Notes: generated by a model from the sequence alone, not told the origin. A DNA stretch of 64,000 nt from Candidatus Methylomirabilota bacterium (GCA_003104975.1 PQAM01000014.1:1-64000); one strand, 5' to 3'. Shown: positions 19,301-29,202, counted from the stretch's first letter. Translations and numbers: made by a program.

Positions 19301-22300
19301 CCGGGACGCCGTTTTCGCTCTATTACAAGAGCGACCGAGCGCCGGGCCGCACCGCGGCTTACAGCGTGGACATCACCCTCAGTGGCTCCTCCGTCCCCGC
19401 CAGCCTGAAGCGAGTCGATCTGGAGGTTTTGGTAGCCGGGCGGCTCTTCACGCAAAGCTTCCCATCGAATCCGAACCAGCGCACGACCTTTACCTGGGAC
19501 GGTCTAGATGCCTATGGTCGACCGGTGCAGGGGCAATATTTGGCGACGGTGCGGATCGGATACGTGTATGACGAGGCCTACCAGGTGACGGATCGATTCG
19601 GCTCTAACGGGAACGGGATTCCCATTACCGGCAGCCGCGCACGCCGCGAGGTGACGCTGTGGCGGACCGACACAGTCAGGATCGGCCCATGGGACGCCCG
19701 TGGCCAGGGGTTGGGTGGCTGGACGCTAAGCGCGCATCATGCGTATGATCCTCTGGGCAAAGTGCTCTATCTGGGGAATGGCAGCCAACGTAGCGCAAAC
19801 AGTATTCACCATACGATTACCACTGTGGCCGGAACGGGAGGCGCCGGCTTCAGCGGCGATGGTGGCCCGGCTACCCAGGCTGGTCTTAATTGGATTTACG
19901 ACGTCGCCGTAGCTCCCGACGGCAGCCTCTACATCGCTGATGGGGGTAACCATCGCATTCGCCGGGTGGGGCCGGATGGGATGATTACGACCGTAGCTGG
20001 TACGGGATATTGGGGCTTTAGCGGCGATAGCGGTCCGGCCACCCAGGCTACCCTGTATTGGCCTTCCGGCGTCGCCGTGGCCTCGGATGGTAGCCTCTAT
20101 ATTGCTGACAGCGGCAACCGTCGCATCCGCCGGGTGGGGCCCGACGGAATAATCACTACCATGGCCGGAACGGGAGCTTTGTTGGGCTCTAGCGGCGATA
20201 GCGGTCCGGCCACCCAGGCTACCTTTAGTGCGGTCGGCGGCGTCGTCGTAGCCCCGGACGGTAGTGTCTATATCGGTGACTCCTATCGAATTCGCCGAGT
20301 AGGACCGGATGGGATCATTACGACCGTGGCTGGAACTGGGCTTGCGGGCTTCAGTGGCGACGGCGGCCCGGCCACCCTGGCTACCCTTCGGGGTGGCAAA
20401 GTTGCCGTAGCTCCGGGCGGTAGCCTCTATATTGCCGACACAGACAACTATCGCATCCGCCGGGTGGGGCCCAATGGGATCATCACCACCGTAGCCGGTG
20501 CGGGGTGGTTTGGGTACCGCGGCGATGGCGGCCCGGCCACCCAGGCTCACCTTGATTGGACTTACGACGTCGCTGTAGCCCCCGACGGTAGCGTCTATCT
20601 CATTGACTACAATCGCGTCCGCCGGGTGGGACTTGACGGGATCATTACCACCATAGCCGGCAAGGGGACTAATGGCTTCAGCGGCGATGGCGGCCCGGCC
20701 ACTGCGGCTACCCTTTATTCTCCTTACGGCCTCGCTGTGGCTCCTGACGGTAGCTTCTATATCGCAGACACCTATAACTTTCGCGTCCGCCGGGTGGGGC
20801 TGCCGCTACCGGGATTTTCAGATTCGGATCTGGTCGTTCCCTCCGAAGACGGCCGTGAACTGTACCAGTTTAATGCGAATGGCCGCCACCTGCGCACACT
20901 CCACGCCCTTACGGTTGCCACGCTCTATACCTTCACCTACGACAGCGAGGGCCGCCTCACCCAGGTCACCGACGGCGACGGCAACGTGACGACCATCCAG
21001 CGAGACGGCAGCGGCAACCCTACGGCCATTGTCGCGCCATTCGGCCAGCAGACGACCCTCGCGCCGGACAGTAACGGGTTCTTGAGTAGCGTCACCGACC
21101 CATCGGGCGCCACGACCCAACTCACCTATTCCCCAGACGGGCTGCTCACCACCCTCACCGATCCCAAGGGGAACGTGCATCACTTCATCTACGACAGCCT
21201 GGGCCGCCTGCTCAAGGATCAGGACCCTGCCGGCGGCTTCCTCACCCTGACACGGACCGAGACAACCAATATGTATAGCGTGGCTGTGACCAGTGCCCTC
21301 GGCCGCACTTCTGCTTTCCAGATCGCGCAGCTCTCGACCGGGGATGAGCGGCGAGTCAACACCGACCCCGCCGGGCTCCAGCGCATGGTGCTGATCAAGA
21401 CCGACGGCACCGAGCAGACGACGAACCCGGATGGGACGATCTCGACGCGAATCGACACCGGCGACCCGCGCTGGGGGATGATGGCGCCCATGCCCAAATC
21501 GCTTACAATTGTCACTCCAGGTGGCCTGACCTTGACCAGCACCAGTACCCGAACCGCGACCCTGTCGAATCCCGACAATTCCTTGAGCCTCACCGCTCAG
21601 GACGATACCCTCGTCCTCAACGGCCGAACCTCGACCACCCACTTCGACGCGGCCACCCGGACCTTCACGACCACCAGCCCCGCAGGCCGCATCAGCACCC
21701 GGATCATCGACCCCCAGGGCCGGACGACCTCCACACAGCTCATCGGCCTCGCGCCAGTGACCATGACCTACGATCCCTTCGGCCGCTTGGCGACCATCAC
21801 CACCGGCACCGAAGCCGACGCCCGAACCACAACCATGACCTACGATGCCAATAGCTACCTCCAATCGATCACCGACTCCGTGGGGCGCGTCACCAGCTTC
21901 ACTTACGACGCTGTCGGGCATCCCCTGACCCAGACCCTCCCCGACGGCCGCGTGCTCCAAACGAGCTATGACAGTAACGGCAACGTGGCGAGCATGATCC
22001 CACCGAGCCGCCCTGCCCACGCCTTCGACTACACGCCCGGGGATCTCGAATCCGCCTACCATCCCCCCTCTCCCCTTGCGGGAGAGGGTGGGGGTGAGGG
22101 GGTCAGCACCACCTACACCTACAATGCCGACCGGCAACTGACGCTGGTGACGCGTCCGGATGGCCAAACGCTGTCGCTCGCCTACGACACTGCCGGCCGC
22201 CTGAACTCGCTCGTCACCCCAACCGGCACGCTCCAGTATGCCTACAGCGGGACCACTGGGAATCTCAGCTCGATTACCGCGCCGGGCAGCACGCTCAGCT

Positions 22301-23898
22301 ACGTCTATGATGGGCCGCTCTTGAAGCAAACGACCTGGAGCGGGACCGTGGTCGGGAGCGTCTCGCAGACCTACGACAATAACTTCCGCATCACCTCCCA
22401 GAGTCTCAACGGCGCGAACGCGGTGACGTTCGGCTACGACAACGATTCGCTACTCACATCCGCTGGCGCCCTCAACATTGCGCGCAACGCACAGCATGGC
22501 CTTATTACGGGTACCACGCTCGGGAGCGTCACTGATACCAGGAGCTATAGCCCCTTCGGCGAACTGAGCACCTACACCGCCACCGTCAGCGGTTCACCCG
22601 TCTTCGCGACGACCTACACTCGTGATAGACTGGGGCGGATCACGCAGAAGGTGGAGACGATCTACGGCAGCACCGATACGTTCGACTACGCGTACGACCA
22701 GGCCGGTCGTCTGACAGAGGTCACGAAAAATGGGACGGTGCTCTCCAGCTACACCTACGATGGCAACGGCAACCGACTGAGCCTGACCACCCCCAGCGGC
22801 ACGGTCAATGGGAGTTACGACGCGCAAGATCGGCTGACGCAGTACGGCAGCACGACCTACAGCTACTCGGCCAACGGGGACTTGCAATCGACGACGACCG
22901 GTGGCCAGGTGACCACGTATCAATATGATGTACTGGGGAATCTTACCAGCGTCGCAGGCCCTGCCGGGTCCACCATCGACTACCTGATCGACGGCCAGAA
23001 TCGCCGGATCGGCAAGAAAGTCAACGGAACACTGACCCAAGGCTTCTTGTATCAGAATCAGCTCAACCCGGTCGCGGAACTTGATGGTGCGGGGAATGTG
23101 GTGTCCCGCTTCGTGTACGGCAGCCGTAGCAACATCCCCGACTACATGATCAAGGGTGGGGTGACGTATCGCATCATCAGTGACCATCTCGGGAGCCCAC
23201 GGTTAGTCGTCAACACCGCCGATGGTAGCATTGCCCAGCAACTGGACTACGACGAGTTCGGCAATGTCCTCACCGACACCCACCCGGGCTTCCAGCCCTT
23301 CGGCTTCGCCGGCGGCCTGTACGATCCCGACACAGGGTTAGTCAGATTCGGCGCCCGCGACTACGACGCGGGGACGGGCAGGTGGACGGCGAAAGATCCT
23401 ATTCGCTTCAAAGGCGGCGATACCAACCTCTACGGCTACGTCCTGAACGATCCCGTCAACTTTGTTGACCCGAACGGACAGTTCGCTTTCCATTTGCATT
23501 TTGGAATTACCTATTTCGCCGCACGAGCTTCAGGGTACGGCGTAAAAGATAGTCTATCGTTGGCATGGAATGTCATGAGCGAGGATCGGAGCGCGCTTAG
23601 CCATGATCCCGATTCAACAAGAGTTCATGCCATGGGCGGTGACTTGGGAACCCGCTATCAAACGCCTGCTGAAGCTATCGCCGCCGCAAAGGCTTACATC
23701 AATGATCCAAGCAATCCGCTCTCCGGAAGGATTCATTCTGCCCAGGACTTGCCGATTCATGCCGGGGAAAGCATGCAAGCTTTCGGCTGGAATTGGTCCA
23801 CGGTCCAGCATCTCTTTAGAGATATATTCGGTGGAGGCGTTATAGGCCAAGCGTATCAAAACACCCGTGCTATTCTAAATGGTAGATGTGGAAAATGA
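16381..23898 (+). CDS. secreted Rhs/YD-repeat protein with TIG, PKD, NHL domains and variable C-terminal tip
   Basis: A 2,505-residue exported protein. A basic start plus hydrophobic stretch (about 22-46, ending LWAAQG) looks like a signal peptide. Then come an IPT/TIG domain (53-125), three PKD domains (130-407), a cadherin-like domain (410-503), a fourth PKD (505-588), a carboxypeptidase-regulatory-like domain (639-726), six NHL repeats starting ITT(V/M/I)AG (about 1144-1475), and YD repeats with the Rhs core ending at [15 protein letters not shown] (about 2338). The last 140 residues are a unique, AT-richer tip with spaced His residues ([19 protein letters not shown]). Rhs shells are known to encapsulate C-terminal toxins; toxicity of this tip is inferred. 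ATG 16381 sits 7 bases after GGAGGG. The last four bases overlap the next ORF. Confidence 0.93.
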   Translation: MILIRRVRRAAQATTRVACRRPALLVAALLALFIAGTAAFLGPLWAAQGIIRTITPSAAYVGDQVTIEGHGFGAHNVQITVGGLAAQVLSATGHSATFLAPTGVHPGPTTVTATNPGGRSGSIAFTVLDHPPVANAGPDQTVFVTGTVQFDGSASSDADGDPLTFHWTFVSAPAGSTTTLSDPTAVRPTILIDRPGTYVVQLLVNDGYTDSAPDTVQIGTLNSRPVADAGPDQTAHIGSLIQLDGAASSDIDGDPLTYAWTFVTTPAGSQATLMDATTAHPSFVADLPGRYVAGLIVNDGALDSKPAAVQIDTYNSRPVADAGPDQQATVGDTVQLDGSYSSDVDGDPLTYRWSLTTIPTDSAVSLLDLTTAQPTFVPDLPGDYVGQLIVNDGFEDSLPDTVAISATPPPNRPPVAGDDAAVTDENAVVGIAVLGNDSDPDVDPLTITAVTQGTNGGTATINGVTVTYTPPANWSETDSFTYIITDGRGGTATATVTVTVNPVNHPPTVTLTADQTGGAPPLTVTFTATANDPDGDPLTYAWDFGDGTTKPNGSASESHTYQTAGSFTATVTVSDGTATAQASLTITPSVGPPDPSTVAPPLSQTSTTDLGSGTAFLYSGSNPIQTGVAPGTITPIRAAVLRGRVFNDLGTPLPGVTISILNHPELGQTQSRADGWFDLAVNGGGLLTVTYTLGGFLPAQRGVDVPWQDFAILPEVVMVPRNSQATTIDLTAPIPIHVAQGSVVTDADGTRQAALLIPQGTQAQVLLPDGSTQAVSSLTLRLTEYTVGPDGPKRMPAPLPPTSAYTYAVELGADEAIAKLGGKDVLFNQPVFFYVDNFLNFPVGIPVPTGYYDNSWGVWVASDSGRIIKILSVTGGLADLDTDGDGLADNGLGISDAERAQLASRYAVGTSLWRVPVSHLSTWDCNWPPSPPQDAETHQGPAPTPDPQPNKPNQCEGSIVGCQNQTLGEALPVAGTPFSLYYKSDRAPGRTAAYSVDITLSGSSVPASLKRVDLEVLVAGRLFTQSFPSNPNQRTTFTWDGLDAYGRPVQGQYLATVRIGYVYDEAYQVTDRFGSNGNGIPITGSRARREVTLWRTDTVRIGPWDARGQGLGGWTLSAHHAYDPLGKVLYLGNGSQRSANSIHHTITTVAGTGGAGFSGDGGPATQAGLNWIYDVAVAPDGSLYIADGGNHRIRRVGPDGMITTVAGTGYWGFSGDSGPATQATLYWPSGVAVASDGSLYIADSGNRRIRRVGPDGIITTMAGTGALLGSSGDSGPATQATFSAVGGVVVAPDGSVYIGDSYRIRRVGPDGIITTVAGTGLAGFSGDGGPATLATLRGGKVAVAPGGSLYIADTDNYRIRRVGPNGIITTVAGAGWFGYRGDGGPATQAHLDWTYDVAVAPDGSVYLIDYNRVRRVGLDGIITTIAGKGTNGFSGDGGPATAATLYSPYGLAVAPDGSFYIADTYNFRVRRVGLPLPGFSDSDLVVPSEDGRELYQFNANGRHLRTLHALTVATLYTFTYDSEGRLTQVTDGDGNVTTIQRDGSGNPTAIVAPFGQQTTLAPDSNGFLSSVTDPSGATTQLTYSPDGLLTTLTDPKGNVHHFIYDSLGRLLKDQDPAGGFLTLTRTETTNMYSVAVTSALGRTSAFQIAQLSTGDERRVNTDPAGLQRMVLIKTDGTEQTTNPDGTISTRIDTGDPRWGMMAPMPKSLTIVTPGGLTLTSTSTRTATLSNPDNSLSLTAQDDTLVLNGRTSTTHFDAATRTFTTTSPAGRISTRIIDPQGRTTSTQLIGLAPVTMTYDPFGRLATITTGTEADARTTTMTYDANSYLQSITDSVGRVTSFTYDAVGHPLTQTLPDGRVLQTSYDSNGNVASMIPPSRPAHAFDYTPGDLESAYHPPSPLAGEGGGEGVSTTYTYNADRQLTLVTRPDGQTLSLAYDTAGRLNSLVTPTGTLQYAYSGTTGNLSSITAPGSTLSYVYDGPLLKQTTWSGTVVGSVSQTYDNNFRITSQSLNGANAVTFGYDNDSLLTSAGALNIARNAQHGLITGTTLGSVTDTRSYSPFGELSTYTATVSGSPVFATTYTRDRLGRITQKVETIYGSTDTFDYAYDQAGRLTEVTKNGTVLSSYTYDGNGNRLSLTTPSGTVNGSYDAQDRLTQYGSTTYSYSANGDLQSTTTGGQVTTYQYDVLGNLTSVAGPAGSTIDYLIDGQNRRIGKKVNGTLTQGFLYQNQLNPVAELDGAGNVVSRFVYGSRSNIPDYMIKGGVTYRIISDHLGSPRLVVNTADGSIAQQLDYDEFGNVLTDTHPGFQPFGFAGGLYDPDTGLVRFGARDYDAGTGRWTAKDPIRFKGGDTNLYGYVLNDPVNFVDPNGQFAFHLHFGITYFAARASGYGVKDSLSLAWNVMSEDRSALSHDPDSTRVHAMGGDLGTRYQTPAEAIAAAKAYINDPSNPLSGRIHSAQDLPIHAGESMQAFGWNWSTVQHLFRDIFGGGVIGQAYQNTRAILNGRCGK

Positions 23899-24521
23899 GA
23901 TTGATCAAACCGATTATTTTATCATCTATATCTATCGCTGTGTTTTTACTAGAGGGTATTATGATGATCAGTGCCGATGAGCCAAGCCTGTCTAAGGCCG
24001 ACGAAGTGCTAATCGCGCCTAATTCAATCGGGATGCCTCTGGGCACAATTTTGCTGATACGGGAAAGCGGGAATTATGGTGCAGTTAAGTTTACTAAATG
24101 CTGGACTGGAAAAACTGATTACGATCAGCATGCAGAATACGAATCTTATTATCAAGGTGATAAGACGGGTGACTTTGGTAAGTCTAATGTGAAGCACCGG
24201 AAAGAGGAGGTCTATTACAAAAAACCAAGCTTCTCTATCTTTGGACACCCTATTAGTATAGGCGATAAAAGGGATATCCGATGCGGTCCTATAGAGCTCT
24301 GGTGGTCGGGTCTTAAGTGCGTAACCACGGTATATTTTAACAGGCACGATCAGAAGCAAGGTGATTACTATGGCATAGAGCTTGCCCCAACTCCTTGGAC
24401 AGATATTTCTCAGGTAAATGTTTTTGACCCACGAATCCGATGGTACAAATACGATGAGAACCGGAAGGATGTGAGTATTCTTGTAGACCGATTATGGGAT
24501 GACAAAGAAGGCAGCCGGTGA
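23895..24521 (+). CDS. small exported protein overlapping the rhs tip; candidate immunity protein
   Basis: Unrecognised 208-residue protein. ATG 23895 shares ATGA with the rhs stop, so translation should be coupled. The N terminus ([24 protein letters not shown]) carries a signal peptide or anchor, so the product probably acts in the envelope. The gene is clearly AT-richer than its neighbours, as is the rhs tip before it. Its stop falls exactly where homology to the rhs core restarts (GATGAGCGCCGGGTCAACAC). In rhs loci the gene following the tip usually encodes the cognate immunity protein; that assignment here is by position only. Confidence 0.75.
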   Translation: MRLIKPIILSSISIAVFLLEGIMMISADEPSLSKADEVLIAPNSIGMPLGTILLIRESGNYGAVKFTKCWTGKTDYDQHAEYESYYQGDKTGDFGKSNVKHRKEEVYYKKPSFSIFGHPISIGDKRDIRCGPIELWWSGLKCVTTVYFNRHDQKQGDYYGIELAPTPWTDISQVNVFDPRIRWYKYDENRKDVSILVDRLWDDKEGSR

Positions 24522-26588
24522 TGAGCGCCGGGTCAACACCGATCCCGCCGGGCTCCAGGCCTCGCGCCGGTCAATATGGCTTACGATGCCGTCGGCCGCC
24601 TGGCGGCGGTCACGACCGGCACCGGACCGGATGCCCGCACGACGACCTTTGCCTACGACAGCCAGAGCTATCTCCAATCCATCACCGATCCGCTGGGGCG
24701 CAGCACCACCTTCGCCTACGACGCCGTCGGCCGACCCCTCACCCAGACCCTCCCCGACGGCCGCGTGCTCCAGACCACCTACGATGCTAACGGCAACGTC
24801 ACCGCCCTCACCCCGCCCAGCCGCCCCCAGCATCAGTTCGATTACACACCCGTGGATCTCGAATCCGCCTACCATCCTCCCTCGCCCCTCACAGGGGGAG
24901 AGGGTGGGGGTGAGGGGCTCAGCACCACCTACACCTACAACGCCGACCGGCAACTGACGCAGGTCACACGTCCCGACGGCCAGACGGTAGACGTGGCCTA
25001 CGACACCGCCGGCCGCCTGAGCACCACGGCCTTCTCTCGAGGTCAGGTGACCGACAGCTACAACGCCACAACCGGCAATATCAGCAGCGTGAGTGCTCCG
25101 GACGGGATCAGCCTCGCCTACACCTACGACGGCTCGCTCCTTACCGGCATGACGTGGAGCGGACCCATCGCCGGCAGCGTCAGCCGCACCTACAACACCG
25201 ACTTCCGGGTGGCGAATCAAAGCGTCAACGGGGCCAACCCGATCAGTTTCGGCTACGACGCCGATTCGCTGCTGACGACCGCTGGAGCGGAGACCATCAC
25301 GCGCCGGACGGATAATGGGCTGATCTCGGGGACCACGCTCGGCCCGGTAACGGATAGCCGCAGCTACAACGGTTTTGGCGAGCTGACTACCTACACCGCG
25401 ACCGTCAGTGGCTCCCCGGTGTTCGCCACGACCTACACCCGTGATAAACTCGGGCGGATCACGCAGAAGGTGGAGACGCTCTCTGGCAGCACGGACACCT
25501 TCGACTACGCGTACGACCCTGCCGGTCGTCTGCAAGGGGTTACGAAAAACGGGTCGGTGATATCAACGTACACCTACGATCCCAACGGTAACCGGCTGAA
25601 TCTGACCACCCCCATCGAGACCGTGAGCGGCACCTATGACGGCCAGGATCGGCTGACACAGTACGGCGGGACGACCTACGGCTACTCAACCAATGGCGAG
25701 CTGCAGAGCGCGACGACGAGTGGCCAGACTACGATGTACCAATATGACGTGTTGGGGAATCTTACAAGCGTCGTTGGACCCACGGGGTTCACCATCGAGT
25801 ACGTCGTGGACGGTCAGAACCGCCGAATCGGCAAGAAGGTCAACGGGACGCTGACCCAAGGCTTCTTGTATCAGAGTCAGCTCAACCCGGTTGCCGAGCT
25901 TGATGGGACCGGCGCAGTTATCAGCCGCTTCGTCTACGGCAGCCGCGCCAACGTCCCCGACTACGTGATTAAGAATGGCGTGACCTACCGGATTGTCTCT
26001 GATCACTTGGGATCACCGCGGCTCGTCGTCGATGTCGCCACCGGCAGCGTCGCGCAGCAACTGGCCTACGACGAGTTTGGTAACGTCCTCACCGACACCC
26101 ACCCCGGCTTCCAGCCCTTCGGCTTCGCCGGCGGGCTGTACGATCCCGATACCGGCCTGGTGCGCTTTGGTGCCCGGGATTATGATGCGGAGACGGGGAG
26201 ATGGACGACGAAAGACCCGATCCGCTTTAGCGGTGGCGACACGAACCTGTACGGGTATGTCGTGAACGATCCAGTGAACGAGACAGACCCATTTGGCCTC
26301 TATTGGTTTCGGCAACCTTGGCAAACACCTGGTGTTGTCGGGCGTCTACACACCATAGTTCCGCCAGAGGGCCCAGTCAGTGAGTTTATTGAACAGGATG
26401 TGCCGGCAGGTTATACGTTTGGCGAAATGCATGACAGTTTTGTGGATGCTGCTACCCGATCCGGAATCCCAGATTGGCTAGCGAATATTCCATCAATGAT
26501 CCCTGTATATCCGGTTGCGGTAGGCACAGAAGTATTGAGAGGTCTGGGAATTCTTCCGCAACCGACGCCACCCGCTTTGTGCAAATGA
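24519..26588 (+). pseudogene. orphan Rhs core-plus-tip cassette (N-terminally truncated)
   Basis: Homologous to the C-terminal part of the large Rhs protein (nucleotides about 21344-23480 of it) but lacking signal, NHL and shell start. Its first about 40 bases match position 21344 onward, then it jumps to the sequence matching 21748, an internal deletion of about 370 bases that shifts the frame. The longest frame, 24576-26588, gives 670 residues from ATG with no obvious Shine-Dalgarno sequence. It keeps YD repeats and the core end [15 protein letters not shown], then a different tip of about 100 residues (GYTFGEMHDSFVDAA, GIPDWLANIPSM). Probably a silent displaced tip module that could recombine with the full-length gene. 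Confidence 0.8.
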
Positions 26589-27072
26589 AGAAGCTCAACC
26601 GAATGAGTATCGCGCGAGCCAGCATCGCATTCTCCCTGTTAGCTATGGTTGGCGCCATATTCTTCGGCCGAAGCCACGCAAGCGAAGGGCCGCAGCCTGG
26701 GAATCGATACAAAATCGTCAAACCCGTATACTTGATTGCTGCATATGAAAGCCTTAACAACAGGCAAATCAGCAGAGAGACGGCGTTTGCATATTTGCGA
26801 CCAAGGCAGAGCCCCAAGAGGGCTTGGTTAGCGTTTCAAAGCGAGGTGCCAATAGGTACAATTATGACCATCATTGGCCCGGCACCAAAACCAGCAGTCT
26901 GGCACCTTCCCTTTTTTTCAAGCGCTACTCTGTATACCTTGTCCGATTAGACCCGGACCTGTCGCGTGGTCTTGACGTTATGCTTGAACTTAGTCTTGGG
27001 ATGGAAGGAAGCCTCGATGGGCTGAATCCGGAACTATTTAGCCGGTACAAACACGAAGAGGTCAGCCCCTGA
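26585..27072 (+). pseudogene. frameshifted exported protein overlapping the orphan rhs tip; candidate immunity gene
   Basis: ATG 26585 overlaps the orphan rhs stop as ATGA, exactly as in the first cassette. The first frame gives a 121-residue product with a clear signal peptide (MKKLNRMSIARASIAFSLLA up to about residue 33, SHA) that stops at 26950. At a T7 run (26912-26918) a -1 shift continues into a protein-like frame (KRYSVYLVRLDPDLSRGLD) that ends at 27072, right where rhs-core homology begins again. This suggests a single-base loss or sequencing error in an originally about 162-residue gene. No family recognised. Confidence 0.65.
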
Positions 27073-27240
27073 CCTACGACGCCAGCAGCTATCTCCAATC
27101 CATCACCGACTCCGTGGGACGTGCGACAAGCTTCACCTACGACGCCGTCGGCCGGCCCCTCACCCAGACCCTCCCCGACGGCCGCGTGATCCAAACGAGC
27201 TACGATCTCAACGGCAACGTCACCGCCCTCACCCCGCCCA
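27064..27240 (+). pseudogene. third rhs core remnant
   Basis: A 58-codon stretch reading [17 protein letters not shown] and [19 protein letters not shown] matches YD repeats of the large Rhs protein (about 21838-22010) and of the orphan cassette (about 24650-24830). It begins at the end of the second candidate immunity gene and breaks off after NVTALTPP. It has no start, core end or tip, so it is a decayed third module. Confidence 0.85.
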
Positions 27241-27269
27241 ACTGCCTGGGGCGTATGGCCCGTGGCCCA

Positions 27270-27695
27270 TCAGGGGCGGCGGAGCGTTTCCAGGAAGCTT
27301 TTCAGGTCGGTGATGTTGATGCCGTGGAAGTATTTGAGGGTCCGCAGGTGGGGGTCTCTGGAGACGATGTAGTCGGCGCCGGCTTCCATGGCACAGGCAA
27401 GGAACATGTCGTCGGTAGGGTCATCCGAGACCTTGTGCACGGTATAGCGGCCTGTGGTGAAGGTCGCCTTTTCCAGAATCAGGCCGATGAACTCGTCGAC
27501 GTCTTCGTCCGAGGCATGGAACTGTTTCAAGATTCGAGGGGAGTGGAGCACGCGGTACAGCTCGGCGATGATTTCTTTGGAGGTGACCAGGATAAAGGCG
27601 CCGTCGGCGATCGTGTCCCGGAGCTCTTTGGCCAAGCCCTCCTTCGCAAAGGCCACGCTGACCATGACGCTGGTATCGATGACGGCCTTACACAC
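27270..27695 (-). CDS. PIN-domain toxin (ribonuclease), COG1569-like
   Basis: PIN nuclease of 141 residues, predicted to cleave RNA with Mg2+. Acidic residues typical of the active site are present: Asp in VIDTSV near the start, Glu in EIIAEL, and Asp in DDPTDDMFL and VSRDPHL. GTG at 27695 overlaps the end of the upstream XRE antitoxin gene by 8 bases, a typical antitoxin-first toxin-antitoxin operon. Its 3' end lies 30 bp from the rhs remnant. Confidence 0.88.
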   Translation of the reverse strand: MCKAVIDTSVMVSVAFAKEGLAKELRDTIADGAFILVTSKEIIAELYRVLHSPRILKQFHASDEDVDEFIGLILEKATFTTGRYTVHKVSDDPTDDMFLACAMEAGADYIVSRDPHLRTLKYFHGINITDLKSFLETLRRP

Positions 27696-28182
27696 GCGCG
27701 TGGGCTTTATCCCTGATGGCGGTCACGGCCTCATCGATGACCTTGTCGATCTCCTCCTGCGAGTAGGCCCTGGCCCCCCTCGCCAGCTTGTCCGTGATCT
27801 CGCGGAAGCGTTGCGACCAGGACTGCTCGGCCTTGGGCCGGATCATCTTCTCAACCTGATGCTTCACGATCACCCCCTCCAGGATGCGCTTGACCGCTTG
27901 CCGTTCCGCCTCGTCTAGACCGGCGATCAGCTCGAACTGCTCTAAGAGCTCACGGTCCAGGAGACGGCTTGCGGCAATCCCTGTCTCCTTGTCGAACGCC
28001 AGCTCATCGATGGAGACCCCCAGGGCTTTGGCCAACCTGACCAGCACGTCTAAGGTTGGGGACGAGTGGCCGGCCTCATAGCGCCGGATTTGCGAGATCG
28101 CCACGCCGCTTCGCTTCACCAGGTCTTCCTGCGTCAGGTGCTTCTCTTTTCTGATCCGTGCTAAGTTCTTGCCGAACGACAT
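27688..28182 (-). CDS. XRE-family antitoxin with C-terminal toxin-binding extension
   Basis: A 164-residue protein. Residues about 7-60 form an HTH_3 domain (KNLARIRKEKHLTQEDLVKR, YEAGHSSPTLDVLVRLAKAL); the C-terminal half is a helical, charged segment likely to bind the PIN toxin. The frame is open farther upstream, but ATG 28182 follows AAGGAGGT at good distance and gives the correct HTH start. It probably autoregulates through the direct repeats upstream. Confidence 0.88.
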   Translation of the reverse strand: MSFGKNLARIRKEKHLTQEDLVKRSGVAISQIRRYEAGHSSPTLDVLVRLAKALGVSIDELAFDKETGIAASRLLDRELLEQFELIAGLDEAERQAVKRILEGVIVKHQVEKMIRPKAEQSWSQRFREITDKLARGARAYSQEEIDKVIDEAVTAIRDKAHARV

Positions 28183-28226
28183 GGCACACACCTCCTTGGG
28201 CAGAGTCGTTGTATGGCTGACTTGTA

Positions 28227-28254
28227 ATACCTCAACAGATATGAGATATACCTC
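28227..28254 (-). promoter_or_regulatory. candidate operator: two direct repeats upstream of the XRE antitoxin
   Basis: Read on the minus strand, GAGGTAT occurs twice (28254-28248 and 28233-28227), 21 bases apart, that is two helical turns, 45-72 bases before the antitoxin ATG in an AT-rich stretch. Spacing on one helix face suits cooperative binding of an autoregulatory HTH protein. Inference only. Confidence 0.35.
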
Positions 28255-28449
28255 TTTAAGTATCTTATCCATTTTCAGGTGGGCGTCAAGGCTTTTCGCG
28301 TGACAGGGGGGTCGGAGCAGTCGACATGCGGATCACCGAAGGCGAGCACAGCCAACGCTGCGTGCCGGATCCCCGCGCAGTGCCTCGAGCCGCTGCCCCG
28401 TTCGACGGATTCCTCTTGCTGTAGCATGTACCCGTGCTCTCGTGGCTTC

Positions 28450-28743
28450 ATGATCCGGTCCTTCGCGGACGACGGTACGGAAGATGTGTTTAACGGCCTG
28501 AATACCAGAGCGGCCCGTCGAGCCTATCCGTATGAACTGTGGCCCGTAGCCGGACGGACACTTGACCAGCTTGATTCCGTGGAACGGTTAGAAGAGCTTC
28601 GGATCCCTCCTGGGAACCGCCTGGAAGCGTTGGCGGGAAACCGCAAAGGCCAACACAGCATTCGAATGAACGAGCGGTACCGGGTCTGCTTCCGGTGGAC
28701 CAGCAAGGGTCCGGCGGAGGTCGAAATCGTAGACTACCATTAA
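28450..28743 (+). CDS. higB: HigB-like toxin (RelE superfamily mRNA interferase)
   Basis: A 97-residue RelE-fold toxin expected to cleave mRNA on the ribosome. It contains the family pattern IRSFADDGTEDVF, RLEELRIPPGNRLEAL and the C-terminal HSIRMNERYRVCFRW followed by VEIVDYH. The frame is open from 28279, but ATG 28450 is the family start. The higA antitoxin gene follows 25 bp downstream, the toxin-first order typical of higBA. Confidence 0.93.
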   Translation: MIRSFADDGTEDVFNGLNTRAARRAYPYELWPVAGRTLDQLDSVERLEELRIPPGNRLEALAGNRKGQHSIRMNERYRVCFRWTSKGPAEVEIVDYH

Positions 28744-28768
28744 TGGGCAGCGTGCAAGGAGAGCAGTC

Positions 28769-29077
28769 ATGGTTCGAGTGCCGACACATCGAGAACCCAC
28801 CCACCCTGGCGAGATGCTCTTGGAGGCATTCCTGACGCCCATGGGACTCTCACAGCGGGACTTAGCCCGTCGGATTCGAGTGCCCTATCAACGGGTCAAC
28901 GAACTGATTAATCGTCGGCGGGGCATCACGCCAGGGACCGCTTTGCGGCTGGCGAAGTGTTTTGGGAACTCTCCGGGCTTCTGGATGAACCTTCAGCTTC
29001 GATGGGACCTCTACCGAGCACGATCGGCCGAAGCAGAGGCTCTTAAGAGAATTCGTCCACTTCGCACTGTAGGCTGA
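28769..29077 (+). CDS. higA: HigA-like antitoxin (XRE HTH)
   Basis: A 102-residue antitoxin. It has the VAPI/HigA start RVPTHREPTHPGEMLLEAFL and an HTH (LSQRDLARRIRVPYQRVNEL). The C terminus carries the typical GNSPGFWMNLQLRWDLYRA block. A short AAGGAGAG Shine-Dalgarno sequence precedes ATG 28769. It likely represses higBA with HigB as co-repressor. Confidence 0.93.
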   Translation: MVRVPTHREPTHPGEMLLEAFLTPMGLSQRDLARRIRVPYQRVNELINRRRGITPGTALRLAKCFGNSPGFWMNLQLRWDLYRARSAEAEALKRIRPLRTVG

Positions 29078-29173
29078 GGTAAGAAAAGGGGAACAGGAAT
29101 TACGTCTGCTCGTGTCGCGCGTTGGTTGTCCTGAGACGGTCACGCCATCTCGCGACCCTTTAATGTTAATGTC

Positions 29174-29202
29174 TTGACAATGGGTCTTCAAATATTCATA
29201 CT
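29174..29202 (+). promoter_or_regulatory. promoter for the CopG-MazF module
   Basis: TTGACA (29174-29179, perfect) is followed by a 17-base AT-rich spacer and CATACT (29197-29202, 4 of 6). It lies 36 bases upstream of the antitoxin ATG. TGTGGTA occurs twice just downstream (TGTGGTAGGCTTGTGGTAT) and could be the autoregulatory operator. Confidence 0.65.

Noticed and set aside
19810-20800. Regularly spaced similar DNA units that could suggest a CRISPR array
   Set aside because: The period of about 165 bases and in-frame ITTVAGTG...IRRVGPDG units show protein-level NHL repeats, not CRISPR repeats.
20818-22329. 503-codon minus-strand ORF opposite the rhs gene, and similar ones at 16984-17895 and 18184-19083
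   Set aside because: The plus strand encodes recognisable YD, PKD and NHL repeats. The antisense frames are Gly/Arg/Val-rich with no domain and arise from GC-biased codon usage.
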